NCBI RefSeq assembly: GCF_900099905.1
Contig: NZ_FNEE01000012.1
Coordinates: forward strand, 62,001-126,000
Direction: 5' to 3'
DNA: 64,000 nt
Source: Mesorhizobium muleiense
GTDB taxonomy: Bacteria; Pseudomonadota; Alphaproteobacteria; Rhizobiales; Rhizobiaceae
Under the pieces are notes generated by a model. The model made no database searches. It was not told the origin of the DNA and saw only the letters and a list, made by a program, of their open reading frames with translations. Shown here one piece after another: positions 17,161 to 25,391 of this stretch. Both the position numbers and the translations under genes were made by a program. Each line of letters begins with the position of its first letter. Position 1 is the first letter of the stretch.

Positions 17161-17910
17161 TTATGTCCGCTTTGAGAATGGCAGGCTCGGATCCATTGCG
17201 TGAAGATCCGCATCACGCCCCAGCCCGCGATAGAGGATGAACGCACAGCAACAGGCGACGGCAATCGACAGCATCTCGCCGCCGTCTTCCGCGTAGCCAA
17301 CGAGCTTCGAGCCCGTCAGGAAGTGCAGCATGTCAACCACCACGGCAAAACCCACAAGACACGCGAACAGCAGCAAAAACATCGATCCGAGGGCTTGTTG
17401 CCTCGGTCTGCTTTGCCAGAATGACCACAACAGCGGCGCCAGCAGGCCGAGCGCGACCGCCGACCAGGTGATGATTTCCCCGGTGTCGCGAGCCCGCATG
17501 CCCGGCAGCGAAACGAGGTCGAATGTCGCTGCCAGCAGCAGGCCGCCGCGCTCATGGAAACGGGTGGCGTCGTCGAGCGTCACAAAACTGAAAATCAGGG
17601 ACCAGGCAAGAAACATATGCTCCCTGGTTCGAAGCCAGATGCCGAACAGAAACAGGGCGCAAAGCGCGGCCTGCCCGTAGTTGAACATCTCGGGCAGCGA
17701 TCCATCCCTGCTGATGTTGAGACGCGCAGGCAGATCGTAGTGTGAAATTCCAACAGATCGAAGCGCCTCGATCGCGAATGGAACGATGATGACGAGGATA
17801 TTCAGGCATATCACTATCAGCGCGAAAACCCTGCTGAGCCTGTCGTTTCGATACATCGCCCGGATTTCCCCGAACGCATTTTCCAAACTCGATAACGCAT
17901 GACCCAGCAA
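17161..17910 (-). CDS. Hypothetical multi-pass membrane protein
   Basis: I do not recognise a family. About 249 residues from a TTG at 17910 that follows AAGGAG at good spacing; ATG 17856 is the alternative. The protein has about six hydrophobic segments, including FALIVICLNILVIIVPF, ALCALFLFGIWL, AFACLVGF-like and AVACCCAFILY stretches, with charged loops such as TRFHERGG between them. It lies just upstream of the DUF1194 gene on the same strand. The reading frame stays open to 18210, but the extra part is Arg-rich and unlikely to be translated. Confidence 0.7.
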   Translation of the reverse strand: MLGHALSSLENAFGEIRAMYRNDRLSRVFALIVICLNILVIIVPFAIEALRSVGISHYDLPARLNISRDGSLPEMFNYGQAALCALFLFGIWLRTREHMFLAWSLIFSFVTLDDATRFHERGGLLLAATFDLVSLPGMRARDTGEIITWSAVALGLLAPLLWSFWQSRPRQQALGSMFLLLFACLVGFAVVVDMLHFLTGSKLVGYAEDGGEMLSIAVACCCAFILYRGLGRDADLHAMDPSLPFSKRT

Positions 17911-18247
17911 TCCGACGCGCTCCTTCGTTGCTATTCGTTTGACGGCAAATTTCGTTAGTCGACCAAGCGGGACGTGCTCCTGGACCGCCCGTCGACGTTC
18001 AGCCCGCCCGGCTGAGTTCGGTCCGGCATGGTCTGGAAACGGGGCGGCCGCGGGTTTATTCCGCCCGCGCGAAAGAAAACGCTCTCGGCGACGAGCGATT
18101 GACCCGCCTGGCGCAAGCCGGCCACGTTGCGGGCGGGCGTTCGCCATCGAACGATGTCGCGGAATGCGGCTGAGCCCTGCAGTCGAACAAGACGGACAGG
18201 TGAGAGACAAGAGCGTTTGCGGCGCAGCGCGCCTTTGACGCGCCAGG
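17911..18247. other. 337-bp region between a dnaJ-like gene and a membrane protein gene
   Basis: No convincing gene. Minus-strand frames here translate to Arg/Pro-rich low-complexity sequence. It probably holds the promoter of the membrane protein and DUF1194 pair and the end of the dnaJ-like transcript; I see no clear terminator. Confidence 0.5.
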
Positions 18248-19168
18248 CTAGCGTTTGCGGTTGCGCATCAACGCTTCGAGATCGCTGTCGCCACCCTCAG
18301 GCAGCATCAGCCGCACATGCGCGTAGAGATCACCATGACCGCCGACTTTTTCCGGCAGGCCCCTGCCCTTCAGCCGCAGGACCTTGTCCGAGCTCGACCA
18401 GGCGGGAACATTGACTGCAACCTTGCCGGTCGGCGTTTCGACCGCCACCTTGGCACCCAGCACGGCATCCGCCAGCGCAATCGGCAGGTCGGCGTGGAGG
18501 TCGCGGCCTTCGACACGGTAGCGCGGATGCCGCCGGAAGCGGATCTTGACCAGCGCATCGCCCGGTTGCCCCGGCCCTTGCTCGCCCTGGCCTTTCAGCC
18601 GGATGGTCTGGCCGTCTTCGACATAGGCTGGCAGCTTGACTGCGACCTTGCGCCCGTCGGGGAACATCGCCGTTACCTTCTCGGCAGTCGCCGCTTCTTC
18701 GATGGTGATGTCGAGCGTCACGTTCAGGTCGGCGCCGGTCGGCGCCTGCCGGCCGGCACCCATGCCGGCGCCGCGCGAGAAGGTCTCGCCGAAAATCTGG
18801 CTGAAGATGTCGCTGCTGCCGTCGAACGGATCGCCGCTCGGACGGCCTGAGCGAAACTCGAAACGCGAGCCGCCCGGCCCTTGCTGCCGGCGAAAACCGG
18901 CGAACGGATCGGCGCCGCCGGCGGCGCCCTCGAAGCCTTGAAAGCGCGGCTTGCCCTCGGCGTCGATTTCGCCACGATCGAAAGCCGCACGGTTCTTCTC
19001 GTCGCCGACGATCTCGTAGGCCTGGTTGGCCGCGGCAAACCGCTCCTTCGCCCTGGGATCCGGATTCTGGTCCGGATGATACTCCTTGGCAAGTTTGCGG
19101 TATGCCGATTTTATATCCTTGGCCGATGCGTTCTTGGCAACGCCCAGCACCTCATAGGGGTCGCGCAT
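18248..19168 (-). CDS. DnaJ C-terminal domain protein (CbpA-like co-chaperone)
   Basis: 306 residues. The J domain (1-65) starts MRDPYEVLGVAKNAS and includes the HPD motif in YHPDQNPD, needed to stimulate DnaK ATPase. A Gly/Phe-rich linker (about 80-135) follows, then two beta-barrel substrate-binding domains with no CxxCxGxG zinc region, so this is a type II J protein like CbpA rather than DnaJ. The start at 19168 is set by the J-domain consensus and AGGAAG. It is likely a stress co-chaperone or DNA-binding protein; the paired CbpM is not visible nearby. Confidence 0.92.
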   Translation of the reverse strand: MRDPYEVLGVAKNASAKDIKSAYRKLAKEYHPDQNPDPRAKERFAAANQAYEIVGDEKNRAAFDRGEIDAEGKPRFQGFEGAAGGADPFAGFRRQQGPGGSRFEFRSGRPSGDPFDGSSDIFSQIFGETFSRGAGMGAGRQAPTGADLNVTLDITIEEAATAEKVTAMFPDGRKVAVKLPAYVEDGQTIRLKGQGEQGPGQPGDALVKIRFRRHPRYRVEGRDLHADLPIALADAVLGAKVAVETPTGKVAVNVPAWSSSDKVLRLKGRGLPEKVGGHGDLYAHVRLMLPEGGDSDLEALMRNRKR

Positions 19169-19265
19169 GCTTCCTGCCCTGGAGAAGGAGTGAGTCCATG
19201 ATTGCCATCTATATGCGCTCGCATAGGAAGAAATTCCAGTAGCGCGGTCATATGATGGCGGAAAA

Positions 19266-19742
19266 TCAGAGCGCTTTGAAGTCCTGCATCCGCCAGGCGC
19301 CGGCGCCGGCCAGGCACACCTCACCCTTGAACAGGGCGACGCCGTCGAAGCTTTCGCGTGAGGCGGTGAAGCGGCGGCAAAGCTGGCCGTGGTCCCTGGA
19401 CTCCGCCAGTTCGGTGATCGAGCCGCGCGAACCGGTATCGGAATTCGCCCACGGAACGGCCTGCCCGCCAAGTTCCTGGATATCGGCTGAAGACACCGCG
19501 TTGCGGATCGTCGCCTGGTCCGAGGCGCGATCCTGGTCGATCGGCATGGCAGAGGCAGGCGTGCTGCTGGTCAGGATCGTACGGTCGACCTCCGCCTGCT
19601 CCAAACTGAAGCCGCCGGCACCGCAGGCGGCAAGCGGCAAGGCGACCAGCACGATCGCGGCGGCCTTGACCGCAATTTGCGCGTTGGCCGAAGCAATAAG
19701 GCGCCATTGCCTGCTGTCAAAAAGTTGCGCGATGCGCGACAA
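19266..19742 (-). CDS. RT0821/Lpp0805-type surface lipoprotein
   Basis: 158 residues from TTG 19742, chosen because GGGGGAG lies 8 bases upstream; a TTG at 19766 is also in frame. A hydrophobic segment ends in the lipobox LAAC, so the mature protein should be lipidated on Cys. The C-terminal part, with SADIQELGGQAVPWANSDTG, LCRRFTAS and GEVCLAGAGAW, fits the 17-kDa surface antigen-like domain of the RT0821/Lpp0805 family. Function unknown. It is divergent from pdxH with only about 40 bp between starts. Confidence 0.75.
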   Translation of the reverse strand: MSRIAQLFDSRQWRLIASANAQIAVKAAAIVLVALPLAACGAGGFSLEQAEVDRTILTSSTPASAMPIDQDRASDQATIRNAVSSADIQELGGQAVPWANSDTGSRGSITELAESRDHGQLCRRFTASRESFDGVALFKGEVCLAGAGAWRMQDFKAL

Positions 19743-19783
19743 TCGGCAATCTCCCCCGGCCGGCAATAGAATTTGGAAAAACT

Positions 19784-20401
19784 ATGAGCGAAACTGAGTT
19801 AACAAGCGGTGACTTTGCCGAGGCTGCCGAGCCATTCCGCCTGTTTGCCGCATGGCTTGACGACGCGACGAAGAGCGAGATCAACGATCCCAACAGCGTG
19901 GCGCTGGCGACCGTCGACGCCGAGGGCATGCCGAACGTGCGGATGGTGCTGCTCAAGGGGTTCGATGAAAGCGGATTTGTGTTCTACACGAATTTTGAGA
20001 GCGCCAAAGGCCGCGAGATTCTTGGCAGCATGAAGGCGGCGATGTGCTTTCACTGGAAATCGCTGCGCCGGCAGGTGCGTGCACGGGGGCCGGTGGAGAT
20101 CGTTACCGATGTGGAAGCGGACGCGTATTACGCGACGCGTCCGCGCGGCAGCCGCATCGGGGCATGGGCGTCGAAACAGTCGCGGCCGCTGGAGAGCCGT
20201 TTCGCACTGGAAAAAGCCGTTGCCGAATACACGGCGCGCCATGCGATCGGCGAGATCCCGCGACCCAAACACTGGTCGGGCTTCCGCATCGTGCCGCAGA
20301 CGATCGAGTTCTGGCACGACCGGCCTTTCCGGCTGCACGATCGCATTGTCTTCTCGCGCAACGCTGAGGGCGGCTGGGACAAGACAAGGCTTTATCCCTG
20401 A
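19784..20401 (+). CDS. pdxH: Pyridoxamine 5'-phosphate oxidase
   Basis: FMN-dependent oxidase converting pyridoxine or pyridoxamine 5'-phosphate to pyridoxal 5'-phosphate, in the last vitamin B6 step and in salvage. The 205-residue protein shows the split-barrel FMN motifs: RMVLLKGFDESGFVFYTN, KAAMCFHWKSLRRQVR, the substrate loop SRIGAWASKQS, PKHWSGFRI, and the C-terminal WDKTRLYP. All usual binding positions are present. It stands alone on the plus strand, with a probable toxin-antitoxin remnant on the opposite strand just after it. Confidence 0.95.
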   Translation: MSETELTSGDFAEAAEPFRLFAAWLDDATKSEINDPNSVALATVDAEGMPNVRMVLLKGFDESGFVFYTNFESAKGREILGSMKAAMCFHWKSLRRQVRARGPVEIVTDVEADAYYATRPRGSRIGAWASKQSRPLESRFALEKAVAEYTARHAIGEIPRPKHWSGFRIVPQTIEFWHDRPFRLHDRIVFSRNAEGGWDKTRLYP

Positions 20402-20486
20402 GCGAGTGGTCCCTTAAGCGGCTTCACCAAGGGGGCCTGGGGCAATCCTTGCCGAACCACCTTGGTAAACCGTGCCCAGACCAGCC

Positions 20487-20795
20487 TCAAGACTCACCTG
20501 CCTCCGCCTTGCGAGGCGCTGCCGCCCGGCGTGCAGCAAAATGGGATTCGGCGTCGACGTCTTCAACGTCCGGCCGCGTATCCTCGAGCGCCTGCTGAAC
20601 TTTTGCCCGGAACCAGGCATCATGGGCGTCACTGTTGCTGACAAGTTCGAGCGGCAAGGCGCCCTCATTGGCGGTGCGCGTCAACAAGATACGGACGGCA
20701 TCGGAAACCGTGAGCCCCATGTTTTCCAGAACCGCCGTGGCGCGTTCCTTCACCTCCGCGTCAATTCGGGTCTGGACCAGTGCGTTAGACGGCAT
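20487..20795 (-). CDS. RelB/DinJ family antitoxin (toxin partner missing)
   Basis: 102 residues starting MPSNALVQTRIDAEVKERATAVLENMG; the ribbon-helix-helix part ends VSDAVRILLTRTANEGALPLEL, matching the RelB/DinJ antitoxins. The start has GAAGGAGA upstream. Antitoxins of this kind neutralise an mRNA-cleaving or gyrase-blocking toxin encoded just downstream and autoregulate the operon. Here only 85 bp separate the antitoxin stop from the pdxH stop, too little for a toxin; a short frame starting LRLVWARFTK in this gap resembles a RelE/ParE N-terminus and may be a remnant. The C-terminal tail is acidic then Ala/Arg-rich. Confidence 0.85.
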   Translation of the reverse strand: MPSNALVQTRIDAEVKERATAVLENMGLTVSDAVRILLTRTANEGALPLELVSNSDAHDAWFRAKVQQALEDTRPDVEDVDAESHFAARRAAAPRKAEAGES

Positions 20796-20991
20796 GGCAG
20801 TCTCCTTCTCTAGCAGACGATGTGATGCATTTGCATGACACATTCCAGGCTCTTGGTCGGCGCGTCTAGGTCCTCTGCACAGTGGTTTTGACAGGTTGCG
20901 CCGATCGGCAGCGACCGTCGACAATTCCTCTTCCTCTCAGCCAATTTCAGTGGCAATCGCAAACCTCTAGGATTGGCTGAAACATCCCTCC

Positions 20992-21054
20992 CTTCGTCAT
21001 CCCAGGGCAAAGCAATGAGCGAAGCGACGCGGCGCAGACCCTGGGATGACGAAG
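20992..21054. repeat. 16-bp perfect inverted repeat (intergenic REP-like element)
   Basis: CTTCGTCATCCCAGGG (20992-21007) and its exact complement (21039-21054) flank a 31-base centre rich in GCGAAGCGACGCG. The TCGTCATCCC...GGGATGACGA form is familiar from Mesorhizobium intergenic regions. It sits between the crotonase and antitoxin genes, both on the minus strand, and could end the crotonase transcript. Confidence 0.75.
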
Positions 21055-21078
21055 ACGTGGTGGGAACTAATAGCCCAG

Positions 21079-21831
21079 CTATCCCTTCTTCCTGGTCATG
21101 AAGGCCATCAAGGCAGCGCGGGCCTCGTCGGATTTGAGCCGCTCGCGAAAATGCTCGCTTTCCTGGCCGATGCGGGCAACGAGGTCTTCCCGCGAGCCGC
21201 GCATCAGGTCGCGCGCGATCTTCATTGCCTGCGGCGGCTTGGCCGCGATCTGGCCGGCAGCGGCAAGCACGGCGGCTTCGAGCTCGTTCTCCTCGACCAC
21301 CGCGTAGATCAGCCCGGCGGCTTTCGCCCGCTCGGCCGAAAACCCCTCGCCGAGGCCAAGCAGCGCGAAAGCGCCTTGGCGGCCGAGAATCTGCGGCGCA
21401 AGCAGGCTCGAGCCCGCCTCGGGGACCAGTCCGAGATCGACGAAGGGCGTGCGGAATAGTGTGCGCGGCGTGGCGAAGGTCAGGTCGCAGTGCAGGTTGA
21501 GCGTCGTGCCGATGCCGACCGCAATGCCGTCGACGCCGGAAATCATCGGCTTTTCCGTCCTGGCCAGCGCCATCAGGAAATCCCAGACTTCGGTGCCGCC
21601 GTCGCCGCCGGTGGCGACGACCATGAAATCGGCAAGGTCGTTGCCGGACGAAAAGGCGCCTGGAACGCCGAGGAAGACATGGACGCGGATCGCCGGATCG
21701 GCGTCGCCCTCGGCAAGGGTTTTTGACATTTTCGCATACATGGCCCGCGTCAAGGCGTTCTTCTTGTCCAGACGGTTCATGCGGATGATCTGGATGGCGC
21801 CCTGGCGCTCGACGAGGATATGGTCTGTCAC
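21079..21831 (-). CDS. Enoyl-CoA hydratase/isomerase family protein
   Basis: A 250-residue crotonase-fold protein. The first oxyanion-hole segment is FLGVPGAFSSGNDLADF and the second is GVDGIAVGIGTTLNLHCDLTFA; the region LGLVPEAGSSLLAPQILG contains the Glu used in hydration by many members. It probably hydrates or isomerises an enoyl-CoA in fatty or aromatic acid breakdown. It starts 52 bp after the acyl-CoA dehydrogenase ends, on the same strand, giving two consecutive beta-oxidation activities in one operon. The chain length is unknown. Confidence 0.9.
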   Translation of the reverse strand: MTDHILVERQGAIQIIRMNRLDKKNALTRAMYAKMSKTLAEGDADPAIRVHVFLGVPGAFSSGNDLADFMVVATGGDGGTEVWDFLMALARTEKPMISGVDGIAVGIGTTLNLHCDLTFATPRTLFRTPFVDLGLVPEAGSSLLAPQILGRQGAFALLGLGEGFSAERAKAAGLIYAVVEENELEAAVLAAAGQIAAKPPQAMKIARDLMRGSREDLVARIGQESEHFRERLKSDEARAALMAFMTRKKG

Positions 21832-21883
21832 GGGTGATCCTTTGTGAAACGCCGGGCTTAGTGAAACGTCGACCTGGTGGCTG

Positions 21884-23653
21884 TCAGGCAGAAATCAGTG
21901 TCTGGCCGGCAGCCGCAAGGCTCTCGGCGCCGCCGATGACACGCTCCTTCAGCGCGCTCGCCTCGCCAAGCAGGTTTTCGGCGAAGAAGCGGCAAATGGC
22001 GATGCGGCTTTGATCGGCAAGCGCGCCGCGCGCCAGATAGGCGCCGCCCGCCGCCAGCGAGATCAGCCGCAGATAAGGCGTCGCACCGGCCAGCGCCGCG
22101 TCCGAGCGGCCGTCGGCGAGCAGCCCTTGCAGGAAGCGCGTCGCCTGGCTGAGGTCGTCGAGCGCCTGGTCGAGGCCATCGGCGGTGCGGCCAAAACCTT
22201 GAAGGTTCGAGGTCCGCGCTTGATTGGCGACGGCTTTCAGTTCGGCGATGTAGCCATGCACATGCTCGCCGCCGCCAAGCGGCAGCTTGCGCGCCACCAG
22301 GTCTATCGCCTGGATGCCATTGGTGCCTTCGTAGATCGGCGCGATGCGCGCGTCGCGATAAAGTGCTGCCGCACCGGTCTCCTCGATGTATCCCATGCCG
22401 CCATGAACCTGCAGCCCGAGCGAGGCGACCTCGACGCCGACATCGGTGGAAAAGGCCTTGGCCAGCGGCGTCAGCAGATTGGCGCGCTCCTGCCAATGGA
22501 CGGCTTCATCGCCGACGGATACGCGCGCATGGTCGATGGCGTGCGCGCAGCAATAGCTGATGGCGCGCGCAATCTGGGTCAGCGCCTTCATGGTCAGGAG
22601 ATTGCGCTGCACGTCGGGGTGATGGACGATCGGCGCCATGCCGCTGCCATCATAGCTCGCGGTCTTGCCTTGCCGGCGTTCATTGGCGTAGGCGAGCGCC
22701 TTCTGCGTGGCCGTTTCGGCAACCGCAACGCCCTGCATGCCGACGGCGAGCCGCGCATTGTTCATCATGGTGAACATGCAGGCGAGGCCCTTGTTTTCCT
22801 CGCCGATCAGCCAGCCGATCGCGCCGGGGGCGGTCCCTTCGAAACCGTCGCCATAGATCATAGTGCAGGTCGGCGAGGCGTGGATGCCCAGTTTGTGCTC
22901 CAGCCCGGAGCAGAAGACGTCGTTGCGTGCGCCAAGCGCGCCATTATCGCCGACCAGGAATTTCGGCACCAGGAACAGCGAAAGGCCGCGCGTGCCGGCC
23001 GGCGCGCCCGGCAGCCGCGCCAGCACCAGGTGGATGATGTTGTCGGTAAGATCGTGCTCGCCATAGGTGATGAAAATCTTCTGGCCGAAGATGCGGTAGG
23101 TGCCGTCGCCGGCCGGCTCGGCGCGAGCGCGCAAGGCATTCAGATCCGAGCCCGCCTGCGGCTCGGTCAGGTTCATGGTGCCCGTCCATTCGCCCGAGAC
23201 GAGCTTTTCCAGGTATTTGGCCTTCAGCGCCGGTGAAGCATGCTTGTCGAGCGCTTCGACCGCGCCCATGGTCAGCGTCGGGCCGATGCCGAAGGCCATG
23301 GCGGCGGAGTTCCACATTTCGAGCGCGGCGACGCCCAGCATGGTCGGCAACGCCTGGCCGCCGAACTCCTCCGGCGCGGACAGCGCGTTCCAGCCGCCGT
23401 CGATCCAGCGGCGATAAAGTTCCTTCCAGCCGGGCGGCATGGTGACGGCCGCGCCGCTCAGCACCGCGCCTTGTTCATCGCCGATCTTGTAGAGCGGCGC
23501 GACCTCTTCGCCGGCAAAGCGGCCGGCTTCCGCCAGAATGGCGTCGACGAGGTCTTCGCCAAGGTCGCCAAAGGTGCCGGCGTCAAGCGCCGGCTTCAAG
23601 CCGGCCACATGCTTCAGCGTGAAGGCGATTTCCTCGACTGGTGCCCGGTACAT
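21884..23653 (-). CDS. Acyl-CoA dehydrogenase (long DmdC/FadE-like form)
   Basis: FAD enzyme oxidising acyl-CoA to trans-2-enoyl-CoA. At 589 residues it belongs to the long class with an N-terminal extension and an extra C-terminal domain (about 470-589). Seen are MNLTEPQAGSDLNALR, the FAD/substrate segment IFGQKIFITYGEHDLT, GLQVHGGMGYIEETGAA, and IYEGTNGIQAIDL, whose Glu is the likely catalytic base. The start at 23653 (MYRAPVEEI) has GAGGAG upstream. The class includes methylmercaptopropionyl-CoA dehydrogenase DmdC, but the substrate cannot be assigned. The crotonase gene follows in the same operon. Confidence 0.92.
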   Translation of the reverse strand: MYRAPVEEIAFTLKHVAGLKPALDAGTFGDLGEDLVDAILAEAGRFAGEEVAPLYKIGDEQGAVLSGAAVTMPPGWKELYRRWIDGGWNALSAPEEFGGQALPTMLGVAALEMWNSAAMAFGIGPTLTMGAVEALDKHASPALKAKYLEKLVSGEWTGTMNLTEPQAGSDLNALRARAEPAGDGTYRIFGQKIFITYGEHDLTDNIIHLVLARLPGAPAGTRGLSLFLVPKFLVGDNGALGARNDVFCSGLEHKLGIHASPTCTMIYGDGFEGTAPGAIGWLIGEENKGLACMFTMMNNARLAVGMQGVAVAETATQKALAYANERRQGKTASYDGSGMAPIVHHPDVQRNLLTMKALTQIARAISYCCAHAIDHARVSVGDEAVHWQERANLLTPLAKAFSTDVGVEVASLGLQVHGGMGYIEETGAAALYRDARIAPIYEGTNGIQAIDLVARKLPLGGGEHVHGYIAELKAVANQARTSNLQGFGRTADGLDQALDDLSQATRFLQGLLADGRSDAALAGATPYLRLISLAAGGAYLARGALADQSRIAICRFFAENLLGEASALKERVIGGAESLAAAGQTLISA

Positions 23654-23863
23654 GCCGCTCGCTCCTCCTCTGTCCGGCAAGCCAACTTAAGATCCGTGCC
23701 GACACAAGACCATCCGCTTTTGGGTCGCCTCTCTCGCCTTCTTTTTACGTAAACGTCAAATTTTGTCACGCGGATTTTGCATTTGGAATTGTTCACGCTA
23801 AAATCGGCAAAAAAGCCGGACAAGTCGACCGGCGACCGATCAAGAATATCGAGGGGACCGCCC

Positions 23864-24094
23864 GTGCTCGCCAGACCTGACGCCTATCGCTGCACCGAAT
23901 GCGGCCTGCCCTATCGAGCGGCAGGTTTTTGTCACCATCGCGGCAAGATCGAGGACGGCGCCGCCTATTGGTCGGATCGCGGCATTCTGTGTTCGCCGCA
24001 ATGCTCGCTGACCCATCACCGCAAGCGCCAGGCTGAGGGTACGCTGCCGCAGGCGCCGGCGCCCGACCCGTTCCACCCGCTCGCCCTCCGTTGA
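23864..24094 (+). CDS. Small Cys/His-rich protein, possible zinc ribbon
   Basis: 76 residues from GTG 23864, which has GAGGGG upstream; an ATG at 23777 would add a 29-residue leader. CxxC in YRCTECGLP is followed by FCHHRG and LCSPQCSLTHHRKR, giving four further metal-ligand candidates, so it probably binds zinc. I do not recognise the family. It has no signal peptide and a Pro-rich tail. It is divergent from the acyl-CoA dehydrogenase and 112 bp ahead of the GH25 gene. Confidence 0.55.
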   Translation: MLARPDAYRCTECGLPYRAAGFCHHRGKIEDGAAYWSDRGILCSPQCSLTHHRKRQAEGTLPQAPAPDPFHPLALR

Positions 24095-24206
24095 TGACCA
24101 GCAAAGCCATCCGCGGCACGATTGCGGCGGTCGCCGCGGGCCGCCGAAAGTATTTCCTTAACCATGGCGGTTCAGGATCAGGCTTTGGCCAGCAAGGATC
24201 TGCTGT

Positions 24207-25367
24207 TTGAAGCCGCCGGCGCACCCTCTTCGCCGCCCAGGACTCCTCGCCGTCGCGACCGCGACGGCAATGGCGTTGGCGCCGGCACAAGCCTCGGACT
24301 TCTCCGCGCCCTGGAAGAATGCCGACCGGGCGCTGGTGATCGACGCCTACGAATACAATCCCATCGACTGGGCCGAGCTTGCCACCGACAAGCGCATCGT
24401 CGGCTTCATCAACAAGGCGTCCGACGGGATGCCACCAGCGTATTTCTGTTTCGGCGACGAGACCGCGACGCGGCTCTGCAAGGCGCTGTGGAAGCGCCAT
24501 GCGGTGGCACAGGAACTGTTCCAGACGCGCAAGGTGGTGGCCAAGGCGCTCGGCCTGAAATGGGGTGCTTACCATCTCGCCCGCCCGGGCAACCCCGTCG
24601 GACAGGCAAATAATTTCATCAATTTCGCGAAACCTGGTCCGGACGACCTGCTCGCCCTCGACATCGAGGATGACGACCCGACGAAATGGATGTCGCTCGA
24701 GGATGCAGAGGAGTTCGTGCGCCATGTGCATCGGCGGATTGGCCGTTTTCCGGTGCTCTACACCAACGGCAAGACCGCCAAGCACATCGCCGACAACAAG
24801 TACAAATACCGGCTGCTGTCGCGGCTGCCGCTCTGGTATGCGCGCTACAAGCCCGACATTGGCGTGCATTTTCCGATGGGCAACTGGCAAGGCTACGCAC
24901 TCTGGCAGTTTTCGGCAAAAGCCAATTGCGGCCGGTTCCGCTGCCCCTATCGGGTGGCTGGCACGCCCAACGACATCGATGTCAATGTCGCACCGATGGA
25001 TGCCGCCGCCTTGCGCGCGCAATGGCCGTTCGGCGGCCTGATCGACGCGCAGCCGGATTACCTCGCCTCGATACCGCTGCCACTCTCGCGGGCGGCCGGC
25101 CTTGCCGGCAATGTCACCCTTACCTATGCGACCGTGGCGCCGCCGCCGAGCTTCACCGAAATGGTCGCCATGTTCAGCGCGGGCTGGTCCAAGTTCCGCG
25201 GCAGCTTGCAAATGCCTGCCGTAGGGACAGCGCTGCGTCTTCCGCGCCGGATCGCCGACTATCTGGGGTGGCTGCCAAAGGAAAAGCCCTCCGCATCGGC
25301 CGTTGAAGCCGTGCCCACCGATCCGGTCAGCACTGCGTCGACCGAGTTCGATCGTAGCCCCCGCTAA
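24207..25367 (+). CDS. Exported GH25 (lysozyme-like) muramidase
   Basis: 386 residues from a TTG start, with a signal peptide ending near AQA|SD (residue 29). The GH25 domain (about 42-265) has LVIDAYEYNPIDW, GFINKASDG, LALDIEDDD with the acidic catalytic residues, FPVLYTNG, LPLWYARY and the terminal ALWQFSAK...NDIDVNV. Such enzymes cleave between MurNAc and GlcNAc in peptidoglycan. After the domain there are about 110 residues with no recognised motif. It probably acts in the periplasm on the cell's own wall. Convergent with purD. Confidence 0.85.
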   Translation: MKPPAHPLRRPGLLAVATATAMALAPAQASDFSAPWKNADRALVIDAYEYNPIDWAELATDKRIVGFINKASDGMPPAYFCFGDETATRLCKALWKRHAVAQELFQTRKVVAKALGLKWGAYHLARPGNPVGQANNFINFAKPGPDDLLALDIEDDDPTKWMSLEDAEEFVRHVHRRIGRFPVLYTNGKTAKHIADNKYKYRLLSRLPLWYARYKPDIGVHFPMGNWQGYALWQFSAKANCGRFRCPYRVAGTPNDIDVNVAPMDAAALRAQWPFGGLIDAQPDYLASIPLPLSRAAGLAGNVTLTYATVAPPPSFTEMVAMFSAGWSKFRGSLQMPAVGTALRLPRRIADYLGWLPKEKPSASAVEAVPTDPVSTASTEFDRSPR

Positions 25368-25386
25368 TCTTGCCCCCGCTAATCTT
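25357..25386. repeat. 15-bp tandem duplication at the GH25-purD junction
   Basis: GCCCCCGCTAATCTT occurs twice in tandem (25357-25371 and 25372-25386). The GH25 stop codon is in the first copy. A local slippage duplication is likely. Confidence 0.8.
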
Positions 25387-25391
25387 GGACG

